Positions 21,594-32,899 of a stretch of 64,000 nt of DNA are shown here, piece after piece. This DNA comes from Zea mays (lineage: Eukaryota; Streptophyta; Magnoliopsida; Poales; Poaceae): positions 76,486,207 to 76,550,206 of the forward strand of contig NC_050098.1 in the NCBI RefSeq assembly GCF_902167145.1, given 5' to 3'. The position numbers and the translations under genes are program-made. The notes under the pieces were generated by a model. That model ran no database searches. It was not told where the DNA came from and was given only the letters and a program-made list of their open reading frames with translations. How positions within the stretch are numbered: position 1 is the stretch's first letter; each line of letters opens with the position of its first letter.

Positions 21594-23092
21594 TGAAAGT
21601 CGCCTAGAGGGGGGGTGAATAGGCGGAACCTGAAAATTAAAACTTTATCCCCCAACTAGATCCCTTGATTAGTGGTTAGAACAAGATATACAAATATCGG
21701 AGAATAGAAACTAAGTTCTTGCTTGAAAGGAGTATTGCTAAATAATGCGGGAGAGATAAATCAATACAACTAATAAGTTATAGAATAACAAAGCAAGAAC
21801 CCTTAGATGAGAAGAGCACTAGAACAAGTTCTTTCTTGCAACGTGTTGCTTCACTAAATGGAAATTTAACTTGAAGCAATACCAAATGAAATTAGCAAAT
21901 AATGGTGCAAGAAAACTTAGAGCAAGGGAAAGCAAACAAATCACAAGCAATAAACACAATGGACACGGGTGATTTGTTTTACCGAGGTTCGGCCCTCGAA
22001 GGCCTAGTCCCCGTTGAGGAGTCCACTTAAGGACGGGTCTTTTTCAACCCTTTCCCTCTCTCCCCCGATCACACAAGGATCGGTGAGCTCTTCTTCTTCT
22101 CAAGGATCACTCTCGATCCCACAAGGACCACCACAATCTTTGGTGTCTCTTGCTAGCTTTTACAAGCCTCCAAAACTTTGGAGGAAGTTCAATGGGAGTC
22201 AAAACTCCACGCGCAAATGAACACAAAGATGAAGCACACACTATCTCTCGATGAATCTCACAAGGCACTAGTGCTAAACTCAAATGAGTAGCTCTCTTTT
22301 GCTTGCTCTCTCTTTTGTGGCACTTGTGTTGGTTGTAGTGGTCTAAATCTTGTGTATAGGATGGATCAATGAATATATGTGGTTGGGAGGGCTTGAGTAT
22401 GTCAACTAGATGACTTGGAATGTTGCTTGGGCTCCCACACTTTGAAGTGGCCGGTTGGAGTGGTATTTATAGCCCTCAACCACCCATATAGCCGTTGGGG
22501 CGTATCTGCCAGAAATTGCACTGGCGGACGGTCCGCGGCTAGGGCCCGGACGGTCCGCGACCTTCCAACGGTCGATTCTGACATCTTCAACGGATACTTC
22601 TGACAGATCAACGGTTAGATCAACGGCTATCTGCCTCGGTGACACCACGCGGACGGTCCGCCCTTGGTCCCGGACGGTCCGCGCCAGCTATATAATTCCT
22701 TTTGATCAACTTGTCACCTTCGGGCTGAACCAGGTCTTCACCTGCGGACTGTCCGCGAATTATAGCCGGACGGTCCGCGCGTTGTAGCTGGACGGTCCGC
22801 GGTTTAGTCGGACTGTCCCTGATTTGTAGTTCCTGGTCGAAGTCAACTCGGTGTCGCGGACTGTCCGCCGCAAGGGCCCGGACGGTCCGCGCATAGTCTG
22901 TTTTTCCAAAAAGCTTCTCCTGTCCGGAATAATCTACGGTATTCCGGACAGTCGATTTAGTATAGTTGTAGATGAACCTTTGGCACCTGTAGAGCATATA
23001 ATCTAGAACAAACTAGTTAGTCCAATTATTTGTGTTGGGCAATTCAACCACCAAAATCATTTAGGAAGAGGTTTGAGCCTATTTCCCTTTCA
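21594..23092 (-). repeat. R3 5' LTR
   Basis: 1,499 bp, three transitions away from the 3' LTR. It carries the second palindrome array at 22525-22951 and a TATA box at 22464-22472. Confidence 0.95.
22464..22472 (-). promoter_or_regulatory. R3 5' LTR TATA box
   Basis: CTATAAATA on the minus strand, about 50 bp downstream of the nearest palindrome of the array. Confidence 0.75.
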
Positions 23093-23097
23093 AAAGG

Positions 23098-23148
23098 TCA
23101 ATGCTTGCCGAAGGTGGTCGAAAAGAGTTCACCGGAGGTGGGCGCCAA
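23098..23148 (-). promoter_or_regulatory. R1 primer-binding site and short leader
   Basis: The minus strand begins TTGGCGCCCACCTCCGG immediately after the R1 5' LTR, which is a PBS by position and TGG start. Only about 60 bases separate it from the gag ATG once R3 is removed, a short leader for a Gypsy element. Confidence 0.8.
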
Positions 23149-23818
23149 TGTTGGGGTCTTGTTCTCAAATGCTATGAGTTAAGAACAAGGCAACACAAAA
23201 TATGTTAAACGTTAAAGTCCTTCGTCCTTCGAAGCATTATTTCCCTTGGGACATAATGATTTTCGGACGAAGGTTATGAAGGACATACCTTCATCAGCAC
23301 AAGATAAAATAATGAAGAAGGAATCATATGAAGTATAAGAGATAACATAAACAATTATGCATTGTTATCAACTCATTTCTATTTTATTATTATGGAAAAA
23401 TGGAAATGATATCAAATTACAAAAGTACCTTCGGCTTGAAAGAATGTAAGGGTACAAGCGTGACGCAAAAGCAAATGTCAAGTCAGCGTGAACAGTACGG
23501 GAGCACTGTTCATCTATTTATAGGCACGGAGCGCAGCCCATGTAAAATTACATCCATGCCCTTTACATTTGCTAATGATTCTATAGTAAACCATCGAGGT
23601 TTGAATAGCCTTTTCCTTTTTAAGTCGGTTTCCTTTTCTGCTATTGTGCCGAAGCTCTCCTGCGCACAGCTTCGGCTCTGCGCCAACCTTCGTGTTCTTT
23701 GTGCTTCTTCACACTGTGGTTCTGATCCGAGTCCGAAGATACCTGTTCATGTATTATACTCCAGAAACATTGTTAAATCATGTTTTTGAGGACCTTCGGA
23801 AGCCGAAGGCCCCCAACA
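23149..23818 (-). repeat. R1 5' LTR
   Basis: 670 bp with inverted ends TGTTGGGG...CCCCAACA. A TATA box (CTATAAATAG on the minus strand) is at 23514-23523. A 17-bp inverted repeat CCTTCGG-AAG-CCGAAGG is at 23793-23809 near the U3 end. The 3' LTR lies outside the window, so age cannot be estimated. The expected TSD base set on this side is GTGAG (23819-23823). Confidence 0.88.
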
Positions 23819-23917
23819 GTGAGGTGTTCACATGTGATGGTGAATAAAGATATCACACATGTATAAATAAAGGAATTAATTTCTCTTTTTATAATTCCTT
23901 ACAAATTGGGTATTACA
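23819..23917 (-). repeat. End of another LTR, cut by R1
   Basis: 99 bp ending TTGGGTATTACA on the plus strand, so the minus strand reads TGTAATACCCAA..., a common Gypsy LTR start in grasses. The rest lies beyond R1, outside the window. It could be a solo LTR or part of a complete element. Bases 23918-23940 are not assigned. Confidence 0.5.
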
Positions 23918-23940
23918 ATCGCTACAGTTACTATATATCA

Positions 23941-24593
23941 CACTACTGGAATAGAGTACTATGCTGAGTGTCGCAGGCACTCGGCAAAGCCTCGATAACA
24001 CTTGACAAACGCTTTGCCAAGTGTAGCACTCGACAAAGAGGACTCAGTGAACAGTTTATCGGCAACGACCTCTTTGTCAAGTACTTTACGTCGGGCACTC
24101 GGTAAAGTCTTTGCCAAGTGGTAGCTGGCACTGGACAAATAAAAGTTGACGTGATGGCACCAAGCGACGGTGATAGAACCTTTGTCGAGTGTTAGGCCAG
24201 CAGACACTCGATAAAGGGAGCTCCAGTGCCCCCCACGCTAGTTTCTATGCAGAGTGTGCAAACTTGCACTCAACAAAGAAGGAGCATTTACCAGGTGCCA
24301 GCTAGCCTGACACTCAGCAAAGGGAGCTCAAGTGGGCTCCCACGCTAGTCTTTGTGTCGAGCATGCGGGCTGGCACTCGGCAAATGGAGTTTCTTTTCTA
24401 AGTGCCAGGACCATAACACTTGGCAAAGAAGTTTTACCGGTTCCTAGGTGTGCTTTTTTTGCCGAGTGCTATGGTCATTGCACTCGGCAAAGGCACTCTT
24501 TGCCGAGTGTCACACTTGGCAAAGTGACTAGAGACTCCATTTTTATTTGTTTTTATTATTCTATCTAAGCAAATAAAAATATATATCACATAA
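23941..24593 (+). mobile_element. CACTA transposon terminal region (partial)
   Basis: It starts CACTACTGGAATAGAG, a CACTA (En/Spm superfamily) terminus. From 23965 to about 24525 there are many direct and inverted copies of (T)TTGCCGAGTG / CACTCGGCAAA, the subterminal transposase-binding style repeats. No opposite end (CCAGTAGTG) and no transposase are in the window. The right limit is uncertain. Either R4 inserted into the CACTA and its other half lies beyond base 64000, or the element was truncated. TATATATCA is present on both sides (23932-23940, 24580-24588). Confidence 0.8.
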
Positions 24594-27500
24594 TTTCACA
24601 CTCGGTTCTAGGGGGCAGAACCGAGCGCATAGCATATGTGTGCCAAGATCCATTTCCACACATATGTTGACGTCACAAGTGTAATATATCAAAAGACAAT
24701 GCAATAAAGGCGTAAAGAGAGTAGAATACTTTATTACATCATCTGAATCATTGTATCTTTAACAAGTATCAACATCAAAGTAAGGCGGAATTAACATGGG
24801 TAATCTCCCACAGGAAGATGACCGGCGCATTGTTAGACTTAAAACTCATCATCGTCATCAGCGAAGTCTCCAGCATCACCCTCTGATCAAAATATTAGCA
24901 AGGGTGAGCTTACTTATGGTCAGGGCTCAGCAAGTGGGGGAAAATTAATGCAAGTATAACAAGGTGAGGCTAAGGTTGAGCAGTAAGCATTTTAGTTGGT
25001 CAATATTTTATTAATAACACCTGTCTTACTATTAAGTGTGTATCCCAAGTATTCCCATTAAACAAAGGTATAAGAGTATATCAAAAACACTTAAGTGAAC
25101 CACTTAAGCAAACCATTGGCAGATCGTCAGATCTCGATTTATTGTCCATCTTTAAGTTCAATTATCATGTGAGGGTCCAGGCTGCTCTTAACCGTGAGCA
25201 CGACTGACATATCTGTTTTACACTCTGAGGAGGTGGCACATATTTACCCATGAGTCACGATTCCCTTGTAGCCTAGGTTGATCAGACCCGTATTCACTTC
25301 CGAGGTGAATGGCTAGGGTCTCACTACGAGGCTTTTCCCTAGAGTCCTCAATATGCAAATGCTGGAAATGGTCAAACCGCATAAAGCACATCTAACATAA
25401 CCAACTTATAGTCTAGACTGCAGGGTAAAGCTTTGGGAACTATGCCCATATCCAATCTGCCTAAGCCAGAAATATAAGCGCTTGCCAGATGCCCCCGTTT
25501 CGGTCGACCACGACCAGCACCCAACATAAGACTTCCCTAGTTATTTAGCCAAGGGTGTCCCATACCACCCTCATGGTAGCACTATTTTACTGGGTGGTCA
25601 CTCCATGTTCCAATTAATATGCAATAATCTTGTTTAACCATCTGGTTAACATCATAATAACAATTTCATTTCCGGAACATTAATATCGTAACACAGGAGT
25701 GACATAACAATTATTAAGTTGAGCGGTAGCATCAATTTGCAAAGCATAGTATTTTCCCAGGGTAAACAAGGAATACAGTTGGTAAATCTTGGAAATCCTT
25801 AATTAGGTGAATCCCATCAAATTATGCAGTATATCCAAAAAGTAAACATTATTATATGCATTAATTGGGTACAAATAGAATATGCAGAGGGAGAATCCAC
25901 TTGCCTTGCTCGAACGTTTCCTGTGAATCGTCCTCGAACGTGTTAGGCTCGTCTAACTCACAGTCCACTTCTAGCATCGATTTGCGTATTGCACATACAA
26001 AAGAATACGTACGCCAAATAAATAAATAAACATACACCAGTACAAGGTAATCATTCACCATTACATTCATCACAGTTATCACACTCATAAATACGTCCTA
26101 AAGTGTAAATACTTATTAACTCATTTATGACAATTATTGCGAGTCATTATTGATGAAATTATGAGTAGGTGCTATATTAATAGTTTTAACTAGTATTAAT
26201 ACGTATTAACATCCTTTCTGAAAATAAATGCTAATTATTACTAACAAATAGACTAATAGAATTTATTTCTAACTAGAAGTTATGCGTATAGCTAAAAATA
26301 GTTTATTCATGATTCTTCTAACATTAATATTCTAAGAATAAATATAACTCACTAAATGGACTTTTATAACATAAACAGGGTTATTTTGACAGAAACAAGT
26401 ATTTTATTAATTCTAAAAAGTTAAGTGCTATACTTATGAACATCTTTAATTTGGCTAGTAAAAACCTATTTTCATTACGACCAGTGGTATTCTTTTAGTT
26501 TTTGTCCTTTCTTTCTAAAAGAAAGTATCACTAAAAATAATCGGAGATAAATCATCTAATAACCTATAATGTTTATATGGCCATGAATTCTATACCATTT
26601 ATTAAATCCCAGTTAAGAAAAGCTTCTATTATCTATTAAAACGAATTTATGATTATAATCCTTCAAATAGTTTCCAAAGTTGATTATGACCAAAATTAAC
26701 TATAAAATTTCCTATCTAGTGTTTTTATCACCAACATGTGTCTACCAATTCTCGACATACTTCTCTCTAATCTAATATTCTAAAAGTCATCGTAGACAAA
26801 TAACATGAATAATCACGGTGGACTAATTTATCGCATACATCTACCAAAAATTTCATAGCGCACATACGTATGAATTTCGAATCACAACATGCTCATATTA
26901 CAACACAATAATTATAAAATTCACAAATTAAATCAAAAAGTAATTTCGAAAATACACAAAATTATTTGGGTCGTCTTCAACCTTGAGCTTGCACGTGTGA
27001 CGGTGGAGAGTTCGACGGGGGTTCGGCCGAGTGGAGAAGAGCAGGGGCTCGGTTTCGGATGGTGGGTGGCGTAGCTCCGGCGAGTTCCATGGGCTCCGGT
27101 GACGACGAGCTCCGACGATGGCGGTGGTGGCTCTAACAACGAGGAGATTGAGAGAGAGTAGGGGGCGAGCTCGGGTAGGGAGGAGGGAGAGAGAGGAGCT
27201 CGGCTTGGGTTTTTTAGAGGAGAGGGAGGGAAGAGGAAGAGACGGCCGAGGAAGTCAATGGGCACTGGCGGTTTCTTCATAGCCATCAATGAAGGGAGGT
27301 TTCATGGAGGAGAGTAATAGGGGAGGGAGAAACGGAAGCAGTTGAATCTCCATTAACGAAGAAAGAAAAACGGACGCGGGCGGGTGGCTTGGTCGCGACG
27401 TCCTGGGCTTGTTCGGGCGCGGGCGGGGCTCGGCGGGCGGCGGGGTCGGGCTCCGGTCGGGCGCGGTCGTCGCTCGGTCGGGGTTCGGGATGGGGAGAAG

Positions 27501-27932
27501 GGGTGGGCCCACGCGGGCGAGAGAGAAAAAGGCGAGGGGGAAGAGAGCATGGTGGCGGCGGCTGCATGGGAAGCCAGGGGCGGTGGATGCTTCACAACAT
27601 GGGCCTTAATGGGCCTTAGGGTTAGGGTCAGGGTTTTTTTTATATTTTTTCTAACTTCGAAATATATTTTGAAATAACCCTAAAATTCATAATAATTATA
27701 CCAAAACTATTTATTAATAAAATAGTTATTTTGGACTAATAATTATTATATTATTTACGAGGATTTTCCTATAAAAAGAAATGCTATTAAGTATCCACAA
27801 ATCAATCATGAGCAATCAAAAAAATTATTTCAAATACAAATAAATAACAAACACTTGAATAAAAATTTATTACCCTAATTACCATAATAACTAAATGCAT
27901 TATTTTTAGTTGATGATTTTTATAGTATTACA
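24594..27932 (-). repeat. R4 3' LTR
   Basis: About 3.34 kb. On the minus strand it starts TGTAATACTATAAAAATC at 27932. The far end reads ...ACCGAGTGTGAAA where related LTRs end GTGTGACA, so the last bases are mutated or lost and 24594 is approximate. The GC-rich block 27000-27630 is the transcribed leader part of the LTR. A TATA-like AAAATATAAAAAA lies just upstream of it at about 27633-27650 (minus strand). The remainder is AT-rich. ORFs in the GC-rich block are low-complexity. Confidence 0.75.
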
Positions 27933-27946
27933 AACCTAATCCTCTT
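27933..27946 (-). promoter_or_regulatory. R4 polypurine tract
   Basis: Minus strand AAGAGGATTAGGTT abuts the 3' LTR, preceded by the GAGGACGAGATTCTTTT box common upstream of Del/Tekay PPTs. Confidence 0.7.
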
Positions 27947-27975
27947 AAAAGAATCTCGTCCTCGAGATTAAGAAA

Positions 27976-29029
27976 TGATGAGGACATGGATGTGTTTCCC
28001 TCTGAGATACCCCCTAGATTATCACCTGAGTTGCCTCTAGATTTTTGGGTTAGTTCCACCTTTAACATTTCAGATTTGAAACCATATATGGGTGACGAAG
28101 ATGAGATCGAGTCGAGGACGACTCCAATTCAAGAGGAGGAGGATGATGATGACATCACTTCTATACATACAATGAATGGACCGATAACACGATCGCGTGC
28201 ACGACAACTAAATCTCCAGGTACGTTCTACCCTAGTCAATTGTGTTTCAAAGCTTACGCTTGGGACCATGGATGTTTTGATGATTAGGAACTTTGGAGAG
28301 GACCAGCAAGGACTTGGGAAAGGCCTAGGTGTTGAGGAGGAGCAGCAAGGGCGCCACAACAGGAAGGAGATCATGTCCGACTCGGCTGCGATTCCATCTC
28401 GGGTTCCAGGACCAGGCTACACTAAAATGGATGCCCAAGATGCATCCGGACTCCGATTGCGACAGACTTGATATGGTTTGAAAGATAAGGAGATTATATA
28501 ACCAACCCAACTGATTCCACCCTAAAATTCGTCAGGAGTCAACGGGAATCGTCAAAACAAGTTAGAGTTCAGATTCTGTTTTGGTGCTGCGACACCGTCT
28601 GTTAGGCCGTTGGCCCGTGTATCGCGTCGGAGCCCATTAGGGGTGAGTCCAGGGGTCACGCACGCCCTAATACTCTATTTATTCAGCACCCGCCGTCACA
28701 TTAGGGTTGTGTTTTACTTAAGTATAGATCTGTCAAGAACAGTCATCGTAGATCGGTTTGTGAGACCCCAACTTGTGAGCTTAATCATTCATCCGCAATA
28801 TTCTAGATTGTGTTCTTTCTTGTTCTTGCTTGTGTCTTTGATTCTCAGGCAGGAATTAGCCCTCGTGGCGAGGTCAATCGTGCAGCGCAAGGTTGATAAC
28901 CAGAGGAGAAGTGGTGCTGCGATTGCGGGGTTCTAGTCATGTTGATTGGAAGCCGGATCGTCTGTGTGACATCACCAAATCGATAGTTATCTTCACCTGA
29001 CGGAAGATCGGGCACCCTCGTTCCTATCA
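27976..29029 (+). repeat. R5 5' LTR
   Basis: 1,054 bp. The first 168 bp repeat the style of the pol end plus PPT: a PPT-like AAGAGGAGGAGGA at 28131-28143 is followed by a second TGATG at 28144. Confidence 0.93.
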
Positions 29030-29031
29030 AG

Positions 29032-29043
29032 TGGTATTCTAAG
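29032..29043 (+). promoter_or_regulatory. R5 primer-binding site
   Basis: TGGTATTCTAAG, two bases after the 5' LTR. It begins like the initiator-Met PBS TGGTATCAGAGC and then diverges, so the tRNA is uncertain. Confidence 0.6.
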
Positions 29044-30295
29044 ACTCAGGTATTACCGTCAGGCTTACCCTAGTTTAGTTTAGGTTATTCATCCTATAAC
29101 TCCAGATAATTGCCATAAAAAAATTCCGCTGTTCCACTGTCCTATAACCCTGTTTAGCCTTGCAATTTCGTTTCAGATTGCTTTGTTGAATTTGTGTCCG
29201 TGTTCGAGTCTTGTTGCTGGTTTAGGACGTGTCGTAATCGTAGTTCAACCACTCCATCGCTGTTATTTGTTTCCGCCGCTATCCCATCCACCTTACCCAA
29301 ATTACAAGTCGAGACACCACATTACTTGATTTGCCCTCGCTAGCCGCCTTGTGTGAATTTTCGCCACGCTAGCCCTAGATTAGGTTGCAAGCCGCATTGC
29401 ATTGCAGCCCCTCCTTGTTTCATCATCTGGCGCTTACCTATTGCTTATACCAGGGAGGTTTGTGCCCCTGTGCTCTATAGTCGTCGCTACGGTTCCTACC
29501 AATTTGTGCCCTTGAAAACCATAACTTGAGGTACCTTCCATAAAACGGGCATAACTTTTCGCTCGGTGCTCCGTTTGAGCTCAAATTTTTACAGCAGATT
29601 CCTGACTCCATTCTGGGGTGACCCAAACTCGCCTACGGCCTGTTTGGTTCGGTCAAAAAATTCAAAAAAATTGGGAAGATAATTAAAAAAATTGTTTAAG
29701 TGTTTTCAGGAATTTTAGAGATCCTTTGTGATTTTCTATAGGCCACAATACAACTCTGTTTCAAGTGAAATTTTGTGTGCTTCCATCAATTGTGATTTTG
29801 GATCAGTGATAAATAATTCAGAATATTTCGAGCTCGTTTGCTGGTACTCCTTTGGAAACGTGCCTTTGATTTCTACTAGTGCTGAAAAATCTGCGCTATT
29901 TACAGAACTGCCATTCTGCTGGTTATTTAAGTTTTTGTCCACCATTCCTTGTTACCTTTACCTTGTTGTGCTTCGATAGGACACGTCTTAGCCAGCAATT
30001 GTGACTTGTGATTTGGACACTTATTGAACTTCGCTAATCTGCACTCGATTTTTGCTAATCCTTGATATTAGTTTTTGGCCTCCCAAGCTCCACATACTTT
30101 CTTCTAATCAATACAGCTGTGACCTTGCAATCGCGGTGTCACTACCTCTTGGTAAGTATCACGAACCAGCCTCCGATTGTACCATCCTTTGCTTGTATTT
30201 CGTCAGACACTTGTAAGAGCTTGGTAAGATACATTAGAGTGTGTTCCTGTGTTCCACCTGAGAGGATCCCTACAGATTTCGATGAATGTGTTAGC
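29044..30295 (+). other. R5 leader
   Basis: 1.25 kb between PBS and gag, with several short ORFs and stops and no coding signature. The gag-bearing frame is open from 30062, but the part before about 30295 looks like leader. Confidence 0.6.
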
Positions 30296-32899
30296 CGCCA
30301 AGATCTTGAGGCAAACAACAAGCTCCTGAAGGAGCAAATGGAGGAGATGGTCCACAGGTCAGTGCATGATGCCTTCATTGACATGAACCTTGGCATGACT
30401 AACGAGAGGCTGGATCAACGATTGTCCCAGATCGTTGACAGACTTGCTGTGTTGGAGACGCAACAACAAGCACCGCCACCGCCACCACCTCCTCGTCCAC
30501 GTCTTCCAGATGATGCCGTTTTTGATGAAGAAGGTAATTATGATGAAGCGGTCACCAGAGATTTGCGCCTACATCGCCGTCTTCATCAAAACACAGAAGG
30601 TATGCCACACCAACACCGCCAGCAAGGTAATAACAATCGTGCTCCTGACGACCCTTATGCTAAGATTAAATTTTCTATACCATCTTTTTTGGGTCATTAT
30701 GATGCTAAGGGATATCTTGATTGGGAGATGATGATAGAACAGAAATTTGTTGCCCACCTTGTACCTGAACGACATCAAGTTAGACAAGCCACTAGTGAAT
30801 TTAAAGATTTTGCTATTGTTTGGTGGACTGGTCTAGTTGGGTATGGTAGAGCACCTACGACTTGGGAAGATCTTAAGGTAGCTATGCGTGATAGATTTGT
30901 TCCCTCATCTTATCATAGAGAATTGCGTAAGAAATTGATGTGTTTAGAGCAAGGGGATAAATCTGTTCAAGATTATTATGCTGAGCTTCAGAAGGGATTG
31001 CAACGTTGTGGGATAGTAGAGGGACATGAGGACGCTCTTTGCCATTTTTATTCAGGTTTGCAGCGTGACATTCAGGACATTGTGGATTACAAAGAATTTA
31101 ACACTATCAACAAGTTGTTCCAGTTTGCTATGCTTGCAGAGAAGGAATTGCAGGGACGCCAACATTGACCTAGGGCTACTTTTGGCGCCTCCTCTACATC
31201 ACAGACGCACACACCTACCTCGAGTCATACACCTTCCTCGACACCTGCTGCACATGTTGGTAAACTTCCTTTGCAGGTACCCGCAAAGAAACAGAATTCA
31301 CCAGCACCTGCAGCACCTTCCAGTGGTCGTTCTTCGGGTATTGTTTGCCACCGCTGTCATGGGATTGGTCACATGAAGAAGGATTGCCCGAGTCAGCGAA
31401 CATACATTGCTACGGATGATGGCTACATTAGTGCTTCCGACGATGAGGGTGACGATGATGACTCTAGTGATGTTGCTGCTAATGATGATGCCATGCTTGG
31501 TGCTGATGCTACGGCGAACCTTCGAAGCATCATGGTGCAGCGTCTTCTTAGTTCTCAGCCTGAATCATCAGAGAAGCAGCAATGCCATAATTTGTTCCAG
31601 ACTTTCTTCTCCATCGAGAATCAGCGTGCATGTGTTATTATTGATGGTGGAAGCTGCAATAATTTGGTGAGTTCAGATTTGGTCAAGAAGCTTGGCTTGA
31701 CCACACGTCTACGGCCACATCCATACCACATTCAGTGGATCAATGATTCAGGCAAGGTTAAGGTAACACACATGGTACGAGTGCATTTCTCCATTGGTAT
31801 GTCTTCTGATTATGCGGATTACGATGTAGTATCTATGGAAGCTTGTTCTCTTTTGTTGGGTAGACCTTGGGAATATTATACTGATGCATATCACCATGGT
31901 AGGAGTAATACATACACTTTTAGGCATAAAGATAAAAACATTACTTTGCTACCTTTGACTCTTACTGAAATTGTACAAGCTGATAAAGATAGAGCTGCAA
32001 GTACCCATAAAGAACCAACTAATGAGACAGAAATTCAACAACAAATTAAATTGAAAGCTCCTGTCATGCTTGCTACTAAATCTGATCTTTTTGAAACTCA
32101 TGCTACTGATGCTTGTTGCTATGCCTTGGTTTGCAAAAATGCTTTCTTTTCTATTGATGATATTGCTAGCACTTTGCCTGCATCTGTGACTAACCTTTTG
32201 CAGCAGTTGCGAGATATTTTTCCCTCTGAGTTACCTCTAGGACTTCCTCCCATTCGTGGGATTGAGCACCAGATTGATTTGATTCCTAGTGCGAGCTTGC
32301 CCAACCATGCTACTGGACCATTTAATATTTTAGATTTAAAGCCATATTTGGGAAAAGAAGATGAGATTGAGTCGATGACGACTCCACTTCAAGAGGGGGA
32401 GGATGATGAGGACATGGATGTGTTTCCCTCTGAGATACCCCCTGGATTACCACCTGAGTTGCCTCCAGATTTTCGGGTTAGTTCCACCTTTAACATTTCA
32501 GATTTGAAACCATATATGGGTGACGAAGATGAGATCGAGTCGAGGATGACTCCAATTCAAGAGGAGGAGGATGATGAGGACATCACTTCTATACATACAA
32601 TGAATGGACCGATAACACGATCGCGTGCACGACAACTAAATCTCCAGGTACATTCTACACTAGTCAATTGTGTTTCAGAGCTTACGCTTGGGGCCATGGA
32701 TGTTTTGATGATTAGGAACTTTGGAGTGGACCAGAAAGGACTTGGGAAAGGCCTAGGTGTTGAGGAGGAGCAGCAAGGGCGCCACAACAGGAAGGAGATC
32801 AAGTCCGACTCGGCTGCGACTCCATCTCGGGTTCCAGGACCAGTCTGCACTAAAATGGACGTCCAAGATGCATCCGGATTCCGATTGCGACGGGCTTGA
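30062..32899 (+). pseudogene. gag-pro: R5 gag-protease-(RT start)-(pol end) fusion ORF
   Basis: One frame, interrupted once by TGA 31166-31168 (CGA to TGA explains it; the frame is open on both sides). Gag has a helical N terminus (EEMVHRSVHDAFIDMNLGM, about 30340-30396), a Pro run, and the core around 30670-31160 with IVWWTGLVGYG and MRDRFVPSSYHRELRKKL. The zinc knuckle CHRCHGIGHMKKDC is at about 31349-31390. An acidic linker and protease with IIDGGSCNN (about 31640) and LLLGRPW follow. RT begins at RDIFPSELPLGLPP (about 32205) and stops within some 20 residues, where the chain jumps to a C-terminal pol segment NILDLKPYL (about 32320). The ORF then crosses the PPT into the LTR and ends at 32899. 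Any product could be packaged but needs RT and integrase from another element. Confidence 0.88.
32391..32403 (+). promoter_or_regulatory. R5 polypurine tract, inside the reading frame
   Basis: AAGAGGGGGAGGA directly before the 3' LTR. It also encodes part of a Glu/Gly/Asp stretch of pol. Confidence 0.9.

Larger units (their letters stand above)
14785..23092 (-). mobile_element. R3: young non-autonomous Sirevirus-like Ty1/Copia element (gag only)
   Basis: R3 is an 8,308-bp element inserted in R1 with perfect TSD AAAGG (14780-14784 and 23093-23097). Two 1,499-bp LTRs (TGAAAGGG...ACTTTCA on its own strand) differ at only three positions, all transitions, about 0.2%, which suggests an insertion under roughly 0.1 million years old. 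The PBS next to the right LTR and the polypurine tract next to the left LTR fix the orientation as minus. The only protein is an intact 552-residue gag. Protease, integrase and RT are absent and 3.6 kb of non-coding sequence takes their place. PBS, PPT and the LTR palindromes fit the Sirevirus (SIRE/Maximus) group. Mobilisation must have used proteins from an autonomous relative. Confidence 0.94.
1..23818 (-). mobile_element. R1: partial Ty3/Gypsy LTR retrotransposon, outer element of the left nest
   Basis: R1 lies on the minus strand. Its 5' LTR is at 23149-23818, its primer-binding site at 23130-23148, and its gag starts at 14776 and runs left. Its 3' end is beyond base 1. Two later insertions split it. 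R3 (14785-23092) landed 4 bases upstream of the gag start codon, between leader and gag. R2 (1090-14005) landed inside gag. Removing both, with one copy of each TSD (AAAGG, GGCAC), rejoins the leader to the gag start and restores the gag reading frame across the R2 site, which supports the reconstruction. Gag style and the TTGGCGCC-type PBS suggest the Tat branch of Gypsy (inference). No pol is visible in the window, so I cannot say whether R1 was autonomous. Confidence 0.9.

Noticed and set aside
14785..23092. Large segmental duplication of 14785-16283 and 21594-23092
   Set aside because: Explained as the two LTRs of R3, with TG/CA ends, PBS, PPT and a perfect TSD.
23932..24588. Mutator-type element with 9-bp TSD
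   Set aside because: No long terminal inverted repeats; the left end is a clear CACTA terminus with CACTA-type subterminal repeats.
27384..27677. GC-rich ORFs in the R4 3' LTR
   Set aside because: Open in several overlapping frames on both strands, Arg/Gly/Pro-rich, in the transcribed leader part of an LTR.
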